A stretch of DNA of 7,116 nt, from the NCBI GenBank assembly GCA_016210785.1, contig JACQTN010000169.1, positions 1-7,116 of the forward strand, given 5' to 3'. Positions 1 to 5,659 of this stretch are shown in pieces. Source of the DNA: Armatimonadota bacterium (lineage in GTDB: Bacteria > Sysuimicrobiota > Sysuimicrobiia > Sysuimicrobiales > JACQTN01). A program made the translations under genes and the position numbers. How positions within the stretch are numbered: position 1 is the first letter of the stretch; every line of letters starts with the position of its first letter. The notes under the pieces are model-generated. The model did no database searches and was not told where the DNA came from. It worked only from the letters and a program-made list of their open reading frames with translations.

Positions 1-98
1 CGCGTATCGCGCGCGCGGTACACCTCCCCCATGCCGCCGGCGCCCAGGGGAGCCAGGACCTCGTAGGGACCGAGGCGCGCGCCGGCGGGCAGGCTCAC
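1..98 (-). CDS. Eukaryotic-type Ser/Thr protein kinase, N-terminal fragment (runs off the left edge)
   Basis: The minus strand from a GTG at 98-96 reads 33 open codons to the window edge. The peptide contains [19 protein letters not shown] followed by RARDT. This is the first strand and glycine-rich ATP-binding loop (GxGxxGxVY) of bacterial Hanks-type (PknB-like) kinases. In that family the loop is followed by the ATP-anchoring Lys, the HRD catalytic loop and the DFG motif, all of which would lie outside the window. A GAGAG a few bases upstream is a weak ribosome-binding site, and the GTG start puts the loop at the usual 20-25 residues from the N-terminus. The short 91-bp gap to the vapC stop shows no clear terminator. 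A kinase-derived fragment at 880-1044 lies upstream on the same strand, so kinase sequence flanks vapBC on both sides. The family call is strong for so short a piece; substrate and domain architecture are unknown. Confidence 0.8.
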   Translation of the reverse strand, partial: MSLPAGARLGPYEVLAPLGAGGMGEVYRARDT

Positions 99-189
99 GG
101 CTGTCTCTCGGTCGAGCCTTCGCTGCCGGCGGCGCGAAACACGAGTGCGCAGGCGCCGACGGAGTTCCCGCGGCCCATTTCCGTGCTCC

Positions 190-585
190 TCACGGCAGCC
201 GGCGTACCTTCTGCCCTCTTCCGAAGAGCGCATCGAAGGTCAGGGCCTCGCGGCAGCCGTTGGTGAAGCCGACTTGAGCGATGAGATGGTCGGCGAATCC
301 TCCGCGGCCGCCCTTCCGCGTCGCATCGATGGCTGCCTGTACGACCTGGGGGGCCTCGGTCGTCACACCCCGCGTGTGAAGGAGGCTTTCGAGAGCCTTG
401 AGGATCCGCTCGCGCTCCCAGCGGGCGGCCCGCAGCACCCAGGAGAGCTCCGCCAGGACGACGATGGGCACGAATACGCCCTCTTTGCCGCGCGCTACGG
501 CGAGCGCCCGGCGAGCGCGGGACGACTGCCCCGGATGGTCACCCAGAAGTGCGCGGGCCCAGATGTTCGTGTCGACGACAATCAC
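190..585 (-). CDS. vapC: VapC-like PIN-domain ribonuclease toxin
   Basis: This is a PIN-domain protein of 131 residues, a normal VapC length. It opens with VIVVDTN and carries the four acidic residues of the metal-dependent RNase site: D5 (VVDTN), E46 (LAELSW), D99 (GFADHLI) and D118 (TFDALFG). VapC toxins typically cleave tRNA or rRNA in the cytoplasm and are held inactive by the cognate antitoxin. Two adjacent GTG codons could start it. The one at 588 sits only 2 nt from the GGAGG at 591-595. The one at 585 has 5-nt spacing and forms a GTGA overlap with the vapB stop, so I prefer 585; starting at 588 adds one residue. The overlap implies translational coupling to vapB. A shift of target or loss of activity cannot be seen, because the catalytic set is intact. 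The PIN family call is firm; toxin activity is inferred from the pairing. Confidence 0.9.
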   Translation of the reverse strand: MIVVDTNIWARALLGDHPGQSSRARRALAVARGKEGVFVPIVVLAELSWVLRAARWERERILKALESLLHTRGVTTEAPQVVQAAIDATRKGGRGGFADHLIAQVGFTNGCREALTFDALFGRGQKVRRLP

Positions 586-839
586 CACCGCCTCCGCGCC
601 TTGGCTGCGTCCATCTCATCGCTGGTCATCGCGCGCTTCGGCCGGCGGGCCTGATCGGCCATCGCCCACAGATCCTCGAGGTCATAGAGGATCGGTTCGC
701 CCTGCAGCCTTCCATGGGCGTCCACGCGGAAACGGATCCGGCTTCCTCGCTTCAGCCCCAGACGCTCGCGCAGCATCTTCGGGAGCGTGATTTGTCCCTT
801 CGATGTCACGGTGGCCTCGAGCGCGGCGGGATGGGGCAT
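582..839 (-). CDS. vapB: AbrB/SpoVT-fold antitoxin (VapB/MazE-like)
   Basis: This 85-residue protein has an N-terminal swapped-hairpin AbrB DNA-binding domain at about residues 8-40. The signature ATVTSKGQITLPK leads into LRERLGLKRGSRIRF, which is the classic pattern of this fold. The C-terminal half (about 45-85: LYDLEDLWAMADQ, then a basic tail ending KARRRW) is the part that in VapB proteins wraps the toxin and blocks its active site. The ATG at 839 has a GGAGG at 850-854, 10 nt upstream. Its stop overlaps the start of the PIN toxin by 4 nt, the usual antitoxin-first order. VapBC pairs commonly repress their own promoter through the antitoxin, and a perfect 6+6 palindrome just upstream (861-877) is a candidate operator. 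The name VapB rests on the toxin partner; the fold itself is also found in MazE and other regulators. Confidence 0.88.
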   Translation of the reverse strand: MPHPAALEATVTSKGQITLPKMLRERLGLKRGSRIRFRVDAHGRLQGEPILYDLEDLWAMADQARRPKRAMTSDEMDAAKARRRW

Positions 840-860
840 GGGCGGACAACCTCCGCCTTA

Positions 861-877
861 CAGAATACACCATTCTG
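861..877. promoter_or_regulatory. Palindrome upstream of vapBC, candidate autoregulatory operator
   Basis: The sequence CAGAAT-ACACC-ATTCTG is a perfect 6-bp inverted repeat with a 5-bp spacer, centred about 30 bp upstream of the vapB start. It is flanked on both sides by a direct CCTTA (856-860 and 878-882). AbrB-fold antitoxins bind such palindromes as dimers, and the position next to the ribosome-binding site suits autorepression. On the minus strand TATTCT inside it matches a -10 box at 4 of 6 positions, but no -35 is visible, so I do not call a promoter. The operator role is inference from position and symmetry. Confidence 0.4.
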
Positions 878-879
878 CC

Positions 880-1044
880 TTACCGGGTCCTAGGCGCGAA
901 GGCTGCAATGATCGGCCGGGCGGCACTTGAGGGCTTGAGCGCCCGGTGCACGATGCCCTTGGCGTGGGCCGCGGCCAGACCGTCCGCGATCGCCGCCCCC
1001 ATCTCGATCACCTTCCGCACCGGCAGTGAGCCCGAGCTGGTCGG
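880..1044 (-). pseudogene. Decayed Ser/Thr kinase fragment (catalytic-loop region)
   Basis: The minus strand encodes SGSLPVRKVIEMGAAIADG followed directly by LAAAHAKGIVHRALKPS. This is the helix-E and catalytic-loop region of Hanks-type kinases, where the family reads (L/A)AAAHxxGIVHRDLKPEN. The catalytic Asp of HRD is Ala here, and the Asn of KPEN is also lost (KPSS). After KPSS the match to kinases ends, and the frame stops at TAA (882-880) about 14 codons later. There is no glycine loop, no Lys and no DFG, and no start codon with a ribosome-binding site. The piece begins about 20 bp beyond the pckG stop. I read it as the relic of a larger kinase gene, possibly a paralog of the one at 1-98. 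The homology is clear by eye over about 35 residues; the history is inferred. Confidence 0.62.
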
Positions 1045-1063
1045 GCGACGGCCGGACAGGCGC

Positions 1064-2887
1064 TCAGGCCGTCGCTGTAACCCCCAGCCGCTGCGCCAGC
1101 GCGTCGAGCGAGTGCGAGAGCGGCGGCGGCAGGCGCTCGCCGAAGCGGTCGAAGAAGGCGCGGATCTCCGGCACCTCGGCGGCCCACTCCTCGCGGTCGA
1201 CCGCGAGCAGCGCCTTCATGTCGGAGTCAGGTACATTCAGGCCCTCGAGGTTGAGGTCCTCGGGACGCGGGACCTTGCCGATCGGCGTGTCGACGGCGCC
1301 CGCCTTGCCCTTGATCCGATCGATCATCCACAGCAGCACACGCAGGTTCTGGCCGAACCCGGGCCACAGGAAACGGCCATCCTGGCCCTGCCTGAACCAG
1401 TTGACGTGGAAGATCCGCGGCGGGCTCTCGAGCGCCTGGCCCATGCGCAGCCAGTGCCCGAAGTAGTCGCCCATGTTGTAGCCGCAAAACGGCAGCATCG
1501 CCATCGGGTCGCGCCGCACCACGCCGACGTTGCCCGTTGCGGCGGCGGTGGTCTCCGAGCCCATCGTCGCCGCCACGAAGACGCCGTGCTCCCAGTCGCG
1601 CGCCTCGAACACGAGCGGCGCCAGCCGCGCGCGCCGGCCTCCGAAGACGAGCGCCGACAGCGGCACGCCCTGCGGATCCTCCCATTTCGGCGAAATGCTC
1701 GGGCACTGACGCGCCTGTACCGTGAAGCGCGAGTTGGGATGCGCCGCCTTGTCGGTGCCGTTCCACGGCCGGCCCTGCCAGTCGAGCAGGTCCTTCGGCG
1801 GTTTCTTGTCCTTGCCCTCCCACCAGGGGATCCCGTCGCGCGTGACCGCGACGTTGGTGAAGATCGTGTTGGTCCTGATCGTGGCCATCGCGTTCGGGTT
1901 GGTCTCGGGCCCGGTGCCGGGGACGACGCCGAAGAAGCCGGCCTCCGGGTTCACCGCCCAGAGCCGGCCGTCCGGACCCGGCCGCAGCCAGGCGATGTCG
2001 TCGCCGATGGTGCGCACCTTGTAGCCCTTGTGCTCGAGCGGCGAGACCAGCATCGCGAGGTTGGTCTTTCCGCAGGCGGACGGGAACGCGGCCGCGACGT
2101 AGTGCAGCTCGCCGCCGGGCAGCTCCAGCTCGAGGATCAGCATGTGCTCGGCCATCCAGCCCTCGCGCCGGGCCATGGCGGAGGCGATGCGCAAGCCCAG
2201 GGATTTCTTGCCCAGGAGCGCGTTGCCGCCATAGCCGGAGCCGTAGGACCAGATCTCGTCGTCGTGCGGGAAGTGGCTGATGTACTTCTGCTCTATGGGA
2301 GCGCAGGGCCAGAGGGCGTCCTCCTCGCCCGGCGCCAACGGAGCGCCAACGGAGTGCAGGCACTTGATAAAGTCGCCATCCGCCCCGAGGGCCTCCAGAA
2401 CTTTGGGGCTGACGCGGGTCATGATGTGCATGCTGCACACGACGTAGGGGCTATCGGTGACCTGTATACTGATCTTAGCCATGGGCGAGTTGAGCGGCCC
2501 CATCGAGAAGGGAATAACATACATGGTGCGGCCATGCATACAACCCCTGTAAAGCTCGGTCATAGTACGCCTGAGGTCGTCGCAGTTGATCCAGTTGTTC
2601 GTCGGGCCGACCTCGTCGTAGGTAATGCAGCTTATGAAGGTCCTATCCTCCACCCTCGCCACGTCGCTCGGGTCGGACCGGAAAAGAAAGCTGTTGGGTC
2701 GTTTGGCAAGTGGGGTAGCCGTCCCACGCCGAACCATGTCTGACATCAGGCGATCGTATTCCCCTGGGCTGCCATCGCACCAGCGGATCGCGTCGGGCTG
2801 GCACATTTCCGCCACATCGCGGATCCAGCGGCCCAGTTTCTCGTTGTTCACTTCGTACGACTCCTTGACGCGAACTGGAAGCTCCAC
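1064..2887 (-). CDS. pckG: Phosphoenolpyruvate carboxykinase, GTP-dependent (EC 4.1.1.32)
   Basis: This enzyme of 607 residues, the usual size for the GTP class, converts oxaloacetate and GTP to phosphoenolpyruvate, GDP and CO2. It is cytoplasmic and feeds gluconeogenesis (or anaplerosis in reverse). Visible motifs include the substrate-binding RSDPSDVARVE (R70 onward), YGSGYGGNALLGKK (215-228), and H248 in AEHML. The P-loop FPSACGKTN (268-276) carries the hyper-reactive Cys272 typical of the GTP class, and GDDIAW (D296/D297) binds metal. FCGYNMGDYFGHW (467-479) and the C-terminal NWFRQG are also present. The GTG start at 2887 has a strong AAGGAGGG 6-7 nt upstream, and the next in-frame candidates lie inside conserved sequence. 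The gene is divergent from the M28 peptidase. Base composition changes sharply near residue 200: codons 1-200 are near 55% GC with ATA and TAT codons, and the rest is roughly 70% or more. No frameshift or missing residue is seen. Confidence 0.97.
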   Translation of the reverse strand: MELPVRVKESYEVNNEKLGRWIRDVAEMCQPDAIRWCDGSPGEYDRLMSDMVRRGTATPLAKRPNSFLFRSDPSDVARVEDRTFISCITYDEVGPTNNWINCDDLRRTMTELYRGCMHGRTMYVIPFSMGPLNSPMAKISIQVTDSPYVVCSMHIMTRVSPKVLEALGADGDFIKCLHSVGAPLAPGEEDALWPCAPIEQKYISHFPHDDEIWSYGSGYGGNALLGKKSLGLRIASAMARREGWMAEHMLILELELPGGELHYVAAAFPSACGKTNLAMLVSPLEHKGYKVRTIGDDIAWLRPGPDGRLWAVNPEAGFFGVVPGTGPETNPNAMATIRTNTIFTNVAVTRDGIPWWEGKDKKPPKDLLDWQGRPWNGTDKAAHPNSRFTVQARQCPSISPKWEDPQGVPLSALVFGGRRARLAPLVFEARDWEHGVFVAATMGSETTAAATGNVGVVRRDPMAMLPFCGYNMGDYFGHWLRMGQALESPPRIFHVNWFRQGQDGRFLWPGFGQNLRVLLWMIDRIKGKAGAVDTPIGKVPRPEDLNLEGLNVPDSDMKALLAVDREEWAAEVPEIRAFFDRFGERLPPPLSHSLDALAQRLGVTATA

Positions 2888-3153
2888 GTTGAGCCCTCCT
2901 TAATACTCTTCGCCGACAGGACGAAGCCATAATCGCCGAATGCCGTGGGGAAGCCGCGCTTCTCCGCTGAAGCGCGTATCTCCTGCGTGCTATGGAATCT
3001 CACTTTCAGTTGGCCGGCCGGCGCCTGGTAGTTGAAGCGAGCGCCTTTCCGAAGCTCCGTTGCTATCTCCTCCTTCGGATCCACATCATCTTCAAACTGC
3101 GTCTCTGCAGTTGACCCGGCAACGGATGCGTGTTGTCGAGGGTAAGGACCCAC
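2848..3153 (-). CDS. Doubtful small hypothetical protein upstream of and overlapping pckG
   Basis: An open frame of 101 codons begins at GTG 3153 and ends 40 bp inside pckG in another frame. The middle (EEIATELRKGARFNYQ through AEKRGFPTAFGDYGF) has a protein-like mix of charged and hydrophobic residues. I recognise no family, signal peptide or membrane segment. Against it: no ribosome-binding site precedes the GTG, and the last 14 or so residues simply read through the start of pckG. The pckG ribosome-binding site would also lie within it. In its favour: it sits just downstream of an extended -10 (3181-3189) on the right strand, and it is the only long frame in this gap. It could be a leader ORF, a gene remnant or chance. 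Confidence 0.27.
   Translation of the reverse strand: MGPYPRQHASVAGSTAETQFEDDVDPKEEIATELRKGARFNYQAPAGQLKVRFHSTQEIRASAEKRGFPTAFGDYGFVLSAKSIKEGSTWSFQFASRSRTK
2948..2976 (-). promoter_or_regulatory. Mutually exclusive hairpins in the pckG leader
   Basis: Reading toward pckG, CGCGCTTC (2976-2969) can pair perfectly with GAAGCGCG (2962-2955) across a 6-nt AGCGGA loop. The same second arm can instead pair through GAAGC with the following GCTTC across a GCG loop. The two stems exclude each other, and they end about 60 nt before the pckG start. No U-tract follows, so this is not an intrinsic terminator as it stands. A regulatory role is speculative; a GC-rich chance palindrome within the doubtful small ORF is the alternative. 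Confidence 0.25.
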
Positions 3154-3180
3154 ATATTTATTTCATCACTTGCCTGGTAA

Positions 3181-3189
3181 ATCATACCA
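3181..3189 (-). promoter_or_regulatory. Extended -10 element facing pckG
   Basis: On the minus strand TGG-TATGAT gives a TGn extension plus a 5-of-6 match to TATAAT in a locally AT-rich stretch. No TTGACA-like box lies 16-18 bp upstream, which extended -10 promoters can tolerate. Transcription from here would give pckG a leader of roughly 285 nt containing the alternative hairpins and the small ORF. Confidence 0.35.
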
Positions 3190-3216
3190 CACAAACTGGC
3201 TGAATACCCGGTCACA

Positions 3217-3229
3217 GGGGCTGAGCCCC
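3217..3229. repeat. GGGGC-TGA-GCCCC palindrome in the divergent region
   Basis: A perfect 5-bp GC inverted repeat with a 3-bp centre (6-bp arms if read around the central G) lies between the two outward-facing promoter elements. It is about 50 bp upstream of each presumed start on the pckG side and 47 bp before the -35 on the M28 side. It could be a shared operator or a small hairpin; nothing identifies a binding protein. Confidence 0.3.
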
Positions 3230-3275
3230 ACGGTTATCATACTCCTTTGAATCCCCCATTGCAAGCCCAACAAGA

Positions 3276-3304
3276 TTGCCCGCCACCAGTGCGTATGCTA
3301 TGAT
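3276..3304 (+). promoter_or_regulatory. Sigma70-type promoter for the M28 peptidase gene
   Basis: TTGCCC (3276-3281, 4 of 6 to TTGACA) and TATGAT (3299-3304, 5 of 6 to TATAAT) are separated by exactly 17 bp, and a TGC just before the -10 gives an extended element. Transcription would begin near 3311, leaving a leader of about 40 nt before the ATG at 3351. This also argues against the longer reading frame that opens at TTG 3276, because that codon would be the -35 box. Confidence 0.58.
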
Positions 3305-3350
3305 GGAGGCCGGCACGCCCGCCCAACGTGACCACGGAAGGAGTCCGCAC

Positions 3351-5492
3351 ATGCCCGGACAGGATGATACCGACCGGCTCCCCGAGCTGCACAACTACGC
3401 GTACAAAGTCATGTGCACCGTCTCCGGCTTCGGGGCGACGGAGTTGGGCTTCCGGCCCGCGGGAAGCCGGGCCGCCCTGGATACCGCCACCTATCTGCGC
3501 GACGAGATGCGACGAATCGGGCTGGAGGAGGTGCGTATAGAGCAGTTTCCGGTAGTCGGGTGGGACTTCCGTGGCGCCTCGCTGGACGTGCACTCGCCCG
3601 AGCCCTGGAGCGCCATTGCCTCAACCTACGGCGGCGTGGTCGGCACGCCTCCCGTGGGAATAAGGGCCGAGGTTGTACGGGCCGGCAGCGGTAGGCTTCA
3701 GGATTTCTCTCGGGTTGATCCGTCCGGCAAGATAGTCCTCCTCGACTGGACCTTCGGCGACGGGGCGTGGGTATCTTTCCCCGTCACGGAGGCGGCCAGC
3801 CGCGGGGCCGTGGCCGCCATCGTCTACAGCAGCGCCAACTTCGCCCAGGCGCCCGGGGCCCTCAACTGCCACAACTCGAAGCTGGGCGAATCGATTCCTG
3901 TCGTCAACGTCTCCAAGACCGACGGCGAGCGGATGGCCGAAATACTTGCCCGGGGTCCCATGGAGGCGACCGTCCGCCTGAACGCGGCGCTTCTGCCCGG
4001 CGCCACCGGCAACAACGTCGTCGGGGTCGTCCGTGGGACGACCTGGCCCGACCAGTACGTGCTAGTTGGCTCCCATCTGGACGCCTGGTTCCACGGCTTC
4101 ATCGACAACGCCTCCGGCACGGGCGTGCTGATGGCCATAGCTAAGTCGATGGTTAATTCGGACGAGCGGCCCAGGCGAACCGTCGTCTTCGTCGCCCACG
4201 ATGCGGAGGAGTTCGGGGCGGTTGGGACCGACTTCGACTTCTGCCTCGGCTCCCACTGGCTGATCACCCGAGAGCATCCGGATTGGGCCGGCAAGATCGC
4301 GGCGTACGTGAACCTCGACCAGGTCTGCTGTCCGAACGATCGGGACTTTGTGGTAGCCAGCACGCCGGATCTGAGCGAGTTCGTCGAGGAGGCCTGCGCC
4401 CGGATCGGCCCGCTCGCGGGCTATCCGGGGGGCTTCAGCTTCGGCGTGCCGCCGTCCGTCTGGACGGATGCCTGGCCGTACGCCACGGCCGGGGTTTCGG
4501 CCATTCAGAACGGCTGGTCGGAGTCGGACTTCACCGAGCAGATCTACCACACGCAGTACGACAACGCGGACAACTTCGGTCGCGACAAGCTACCGGCCAC
4601 CGTCGAGGTGTTCAGGCGCTTGACGCTGGAACTGGCCTCCCGCCCCCTCCTCCCCTACGCGTTCAGCAGTCCCCTACGCGACCTGGCCGCCAGCCTTGCC
4701 AATCTGGTTCCCAAGCCGTGGGCCGGATTCACCACAGAGGGCACAGAGAACACAGAGGGGATCAGGGTTGAGAAGACCCTAAGTTTCTCTGTGTCCTCCG
4801 TGCCCTCTGTGGTGAGCGAAGAAGACGCAGGTAATGTGCAGCCGCATCCTGAAGAGGAAGAGGCTATCACCCGAACTCGGGACCTTATCGAGCGGGCCGT
4901 GGGCGAGGCAGAGCGGGTGGAGAGGAGGCTGAAGGAGGCGGAGGGCCTCGTTGCTGGCGCGGACGTCCAATCCCGCGTGTCCACGCTTCTCATGCAAGCG
5001 GCCGGAGCGTTGAATCGAAATCTTCTCACCCTCGGCGGGGAGAGGGGAAAGAGCCCCACCCTCCACCACGAGCACTACGCGAACGACGCGCGGGCGCTAG
5101 CCCGGGCCCTGGCTGCGCTGGAGGCAGGCGACCGGATGGCCGCGGCCGCCGCGCTGGAGGGCGTCTTCTCCCCGAAGTTCGGGCGCAACTACAGTTGCAC
5201 GACGTACCAGAGCGAGTTTCTACAGAGATTGGACCCCGACCGGAAGGACCTCAACTGGGGTACGGACCGGCTGGCGGCCTGCACCGACGTGTACGGAGAG
5301 TATACTGCCCTGGCCTCCTCGGACGGCGACGCTTCCTGGGTCCTCGACTCGCTCGAGCGCAAACACGCCGCGGCGCTCAAAAACTTTAGATCGGCGCTGT
5401 TGAGGGTGGAAGGCATGGCGAGGGATCTGCTCGGCGCTTTCACGCAAATGGACGTGTTCATCGGGCAGGCGGGCATTCGTTCCGACCGGTGA
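3351..5492 (+). CDS. M28-family zinc metallopeptidase with PA-type insert and helical C-terminal domain
   Basis: This 713-residue protein is a probable dinuclear-metal exopeptidase. The full M28 ligand set is visible: H242 (GSHLDAW), bridging D252 (GFIDNASG), catalytic E286 and ligand E287 (HDAEEFG), D323 (VNLDQV) and H400 (IYHTQYD). Residues of about 85-215, including GKIVLLDW and ASRGAVAAIVYSS, look like a protease-associated (PA) domain. The spacing, and the aromatic residues around HLDAWFHGFID, recall the M28B/glutamate carboxypeptidase II branch more than short aminopeptidases. Residues 500-713 are largely helical with a charged heptad-like start (EEEEAITRTRDLIERAV), perhaps a dimerisation domain. 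Between the two halves, residues 460-489 are encoded by an inverted repeat element, in frame. The ATG at 3351 follows GGAAGGAG at 7 nt and a good promoter. There is no signal peptide or membrane segment, so the cytoplasm is likely. Substrate is unknown; the family assignment is firm. Confidence 0.94.
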   Translation: MPGQDDTDRLPELHNYAYKVMCTVSGFGATELGFRPAGSRAALDTATYLRDEMRRIGLEEVRIEQFPVVGWDFRGASLDVHSPEPWSAIASTYGGVVGTPPVGIRAEVVRAGSGRLQDFSRVDPSGKIVLLDWTFGDGAWVSFPVTEAASRGAVAAIVYSSANFAQAPGALNCHNSKLGESIPVVNVSKTDGERMAEILARGPMEATVRLNAALLPGATGNNVVGVVRGTTWPDQYVLVGSHLDAWFHGFIDNASGTGVLMAIAKSMVNSDERPRRTVVFVAHDAEEFGAVGTDFDFCLGSHWLITREHPDWAGKIAAYVNLDQVCCPNDRDFVVASTPDLSEFVEEACARIGPLAGYPGGFSFGVPPSVWTDAWPYATAGVSAIQNGWSESDFTEQIYHTQYDNADNFGRDKLPATVEVFRRLTLELASRPLLPYAFSSPLRDLAASLANLVPKPWAGFTTEGTENTEGIRVEKTLSFSVSSVPSVVSEEDAGNVQPHPEEEEAITRTRDLIERAVGEAERVERRLKEAEGLVAGADVQSRVSTLLMQAAGALNRNLLTLGGERGKSPTLHHEHYANDARALARALAALEAGDRMAAAAALEGVFSPKFGRNYSCTTYQSEFLQRLDPDRKDLNWGTDRLAACTDVYGEYTALASSDGDASWVLDSLERKHAAALKNFRSALLRVEGMARDLLGAFTQMDVFIGQAGIRSDR
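4729..4815. repeat. 87-bp inverted-repeat element inserted in frame in the M28 gene
   Basis: Two 39-bp arms (4729-4767 and 4777-4815) flank a 9-bp centre and match at 32 of 39 positions, with 27 of the outer 29 identical. The left arm begins TCACCACAGAGGGCAC and contains a 9-bp near-repeat of CACAGAGxx three times. The same outer motif returns as the reverse complement at the right end. The length is exactly 29 codons, so the reading frame survives. The element encodes the low-complexity stretch TTEGTENTEG and then SVSSVPSVV. Sequences of this CACAGAG type are familiar as dispersed repeats in several environmental bacterial phyla. There is no obvious target duplication. Confidence 0.85.
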
Positions 5493-5529
5493 TACGGGTA
5501 GAGGCAGGTGGAAAGGAGTGTGGCATCGG

Positions 5530-5659
5530 GTAGGGGCGGATGGCGTCCGCCCGTGGGCCGCGTTGGCACATCGCCCCCGATTGTCAATTCCTGCGGCACC
5601 ACCGCCCCATCCCCAGCGCTGGTGGCCCACAACCGCGGGCGCACGCCATGCGCCCCTAC
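5530..5659. repeat. REPIN/BIME-like pair of inverted GTAG hairpins
   Basis: At 5530-5552 a GTAG is followed by stem GGGCGGA, loop TGGCG and stem TCCGCCC. At 5637-5659, on the other strand, a GTAG is followed by stem GGGCGCA, the same TGGCG loop and stem TGCGCCC. The two 23-bp ends match at 21 positions, and the two differences are the two partners of one stem base pair. A 5' GTAG next to an imperfect hairpin is the hallmark of REP sequences mobilised by RAYT (TnpA-REP) transposases, and inverted pairs form REPINs or BIMEs. The 84-bp interior has further symmetry: GTGGGCC at 5553 with GGCCCAC at 5624, and CCAGCGCTGG at 5613-5622. No RAYT gene is in the window. Confidence 0.8.

Larger units (their letters stand above)
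2888..3350. other. Divergent intergenic control region between pckG and the M28 peptidase
   Basis: This 463-bp stretch separates two outward-facing genes and is less GC-rich than the genes around it, most clearly at 3150-3210. It contains the pckG ribosome-binding site (2894-2901), competing hairpins (2948-2976), a doubtful 101-codon ORF on the minus strand, an extended -10 facing pckG (3181-3189), a GGGGC/GCCCC palindrome (3217-3229) and a well-formed promoter facing the M28 gene (3276-3304). I recognise no RNA gene or known riboswitch class in it. Confidence 0.7.

Noticed and set aside
1031..1045. CCCGA-GCTGG-TCGGG hairpin as a pckG terminator
   Set aside because: The 5-bp stem has no following T-tract on the minus strand and lies inside the kinase relic frame.
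2332..2353. An 11-bp perfect tandem repeat in pckG as a frameshifting duplication
   Set aside because: The reading frame is continuous, and the encoded HSVGAPLAPGE looks normal for the family at this site, so the repeat is probably coincidental coding similarity. It is kept only as a note beside the compositional step.
1227..2438. A 403-codon open frame on the minus strand inside pckG
   Set aside because: It is an out-of-frame shadow of pckG with extreme Arg/Gly/Ala content; the pckG frame has all conserved motifs.
803..2743. A 646-codon open frame on the plus strand
   Set aside because: It lies entirely antisense to pckG and upstream sequence, is rich in Arg/His/Val/Ala as expected of a GC-rich shadow frame, and shows no family motif.
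3276..3350. A 25-codon N-terminal extension of the M28 protein from a TTG start
   Set aside because: The TTG is part of the -35 box of a good promoter, no ribosome-binding site precedes it, and the ATG at 3351 has one.
4655..5075. Antisense open frames across the CACAGAG repeat
   Set aside because: The palindromic repeat encodes similar peptides on both strands, which makes the antisense frame look protein-like; it has no independent motif or ribosome-binding site.
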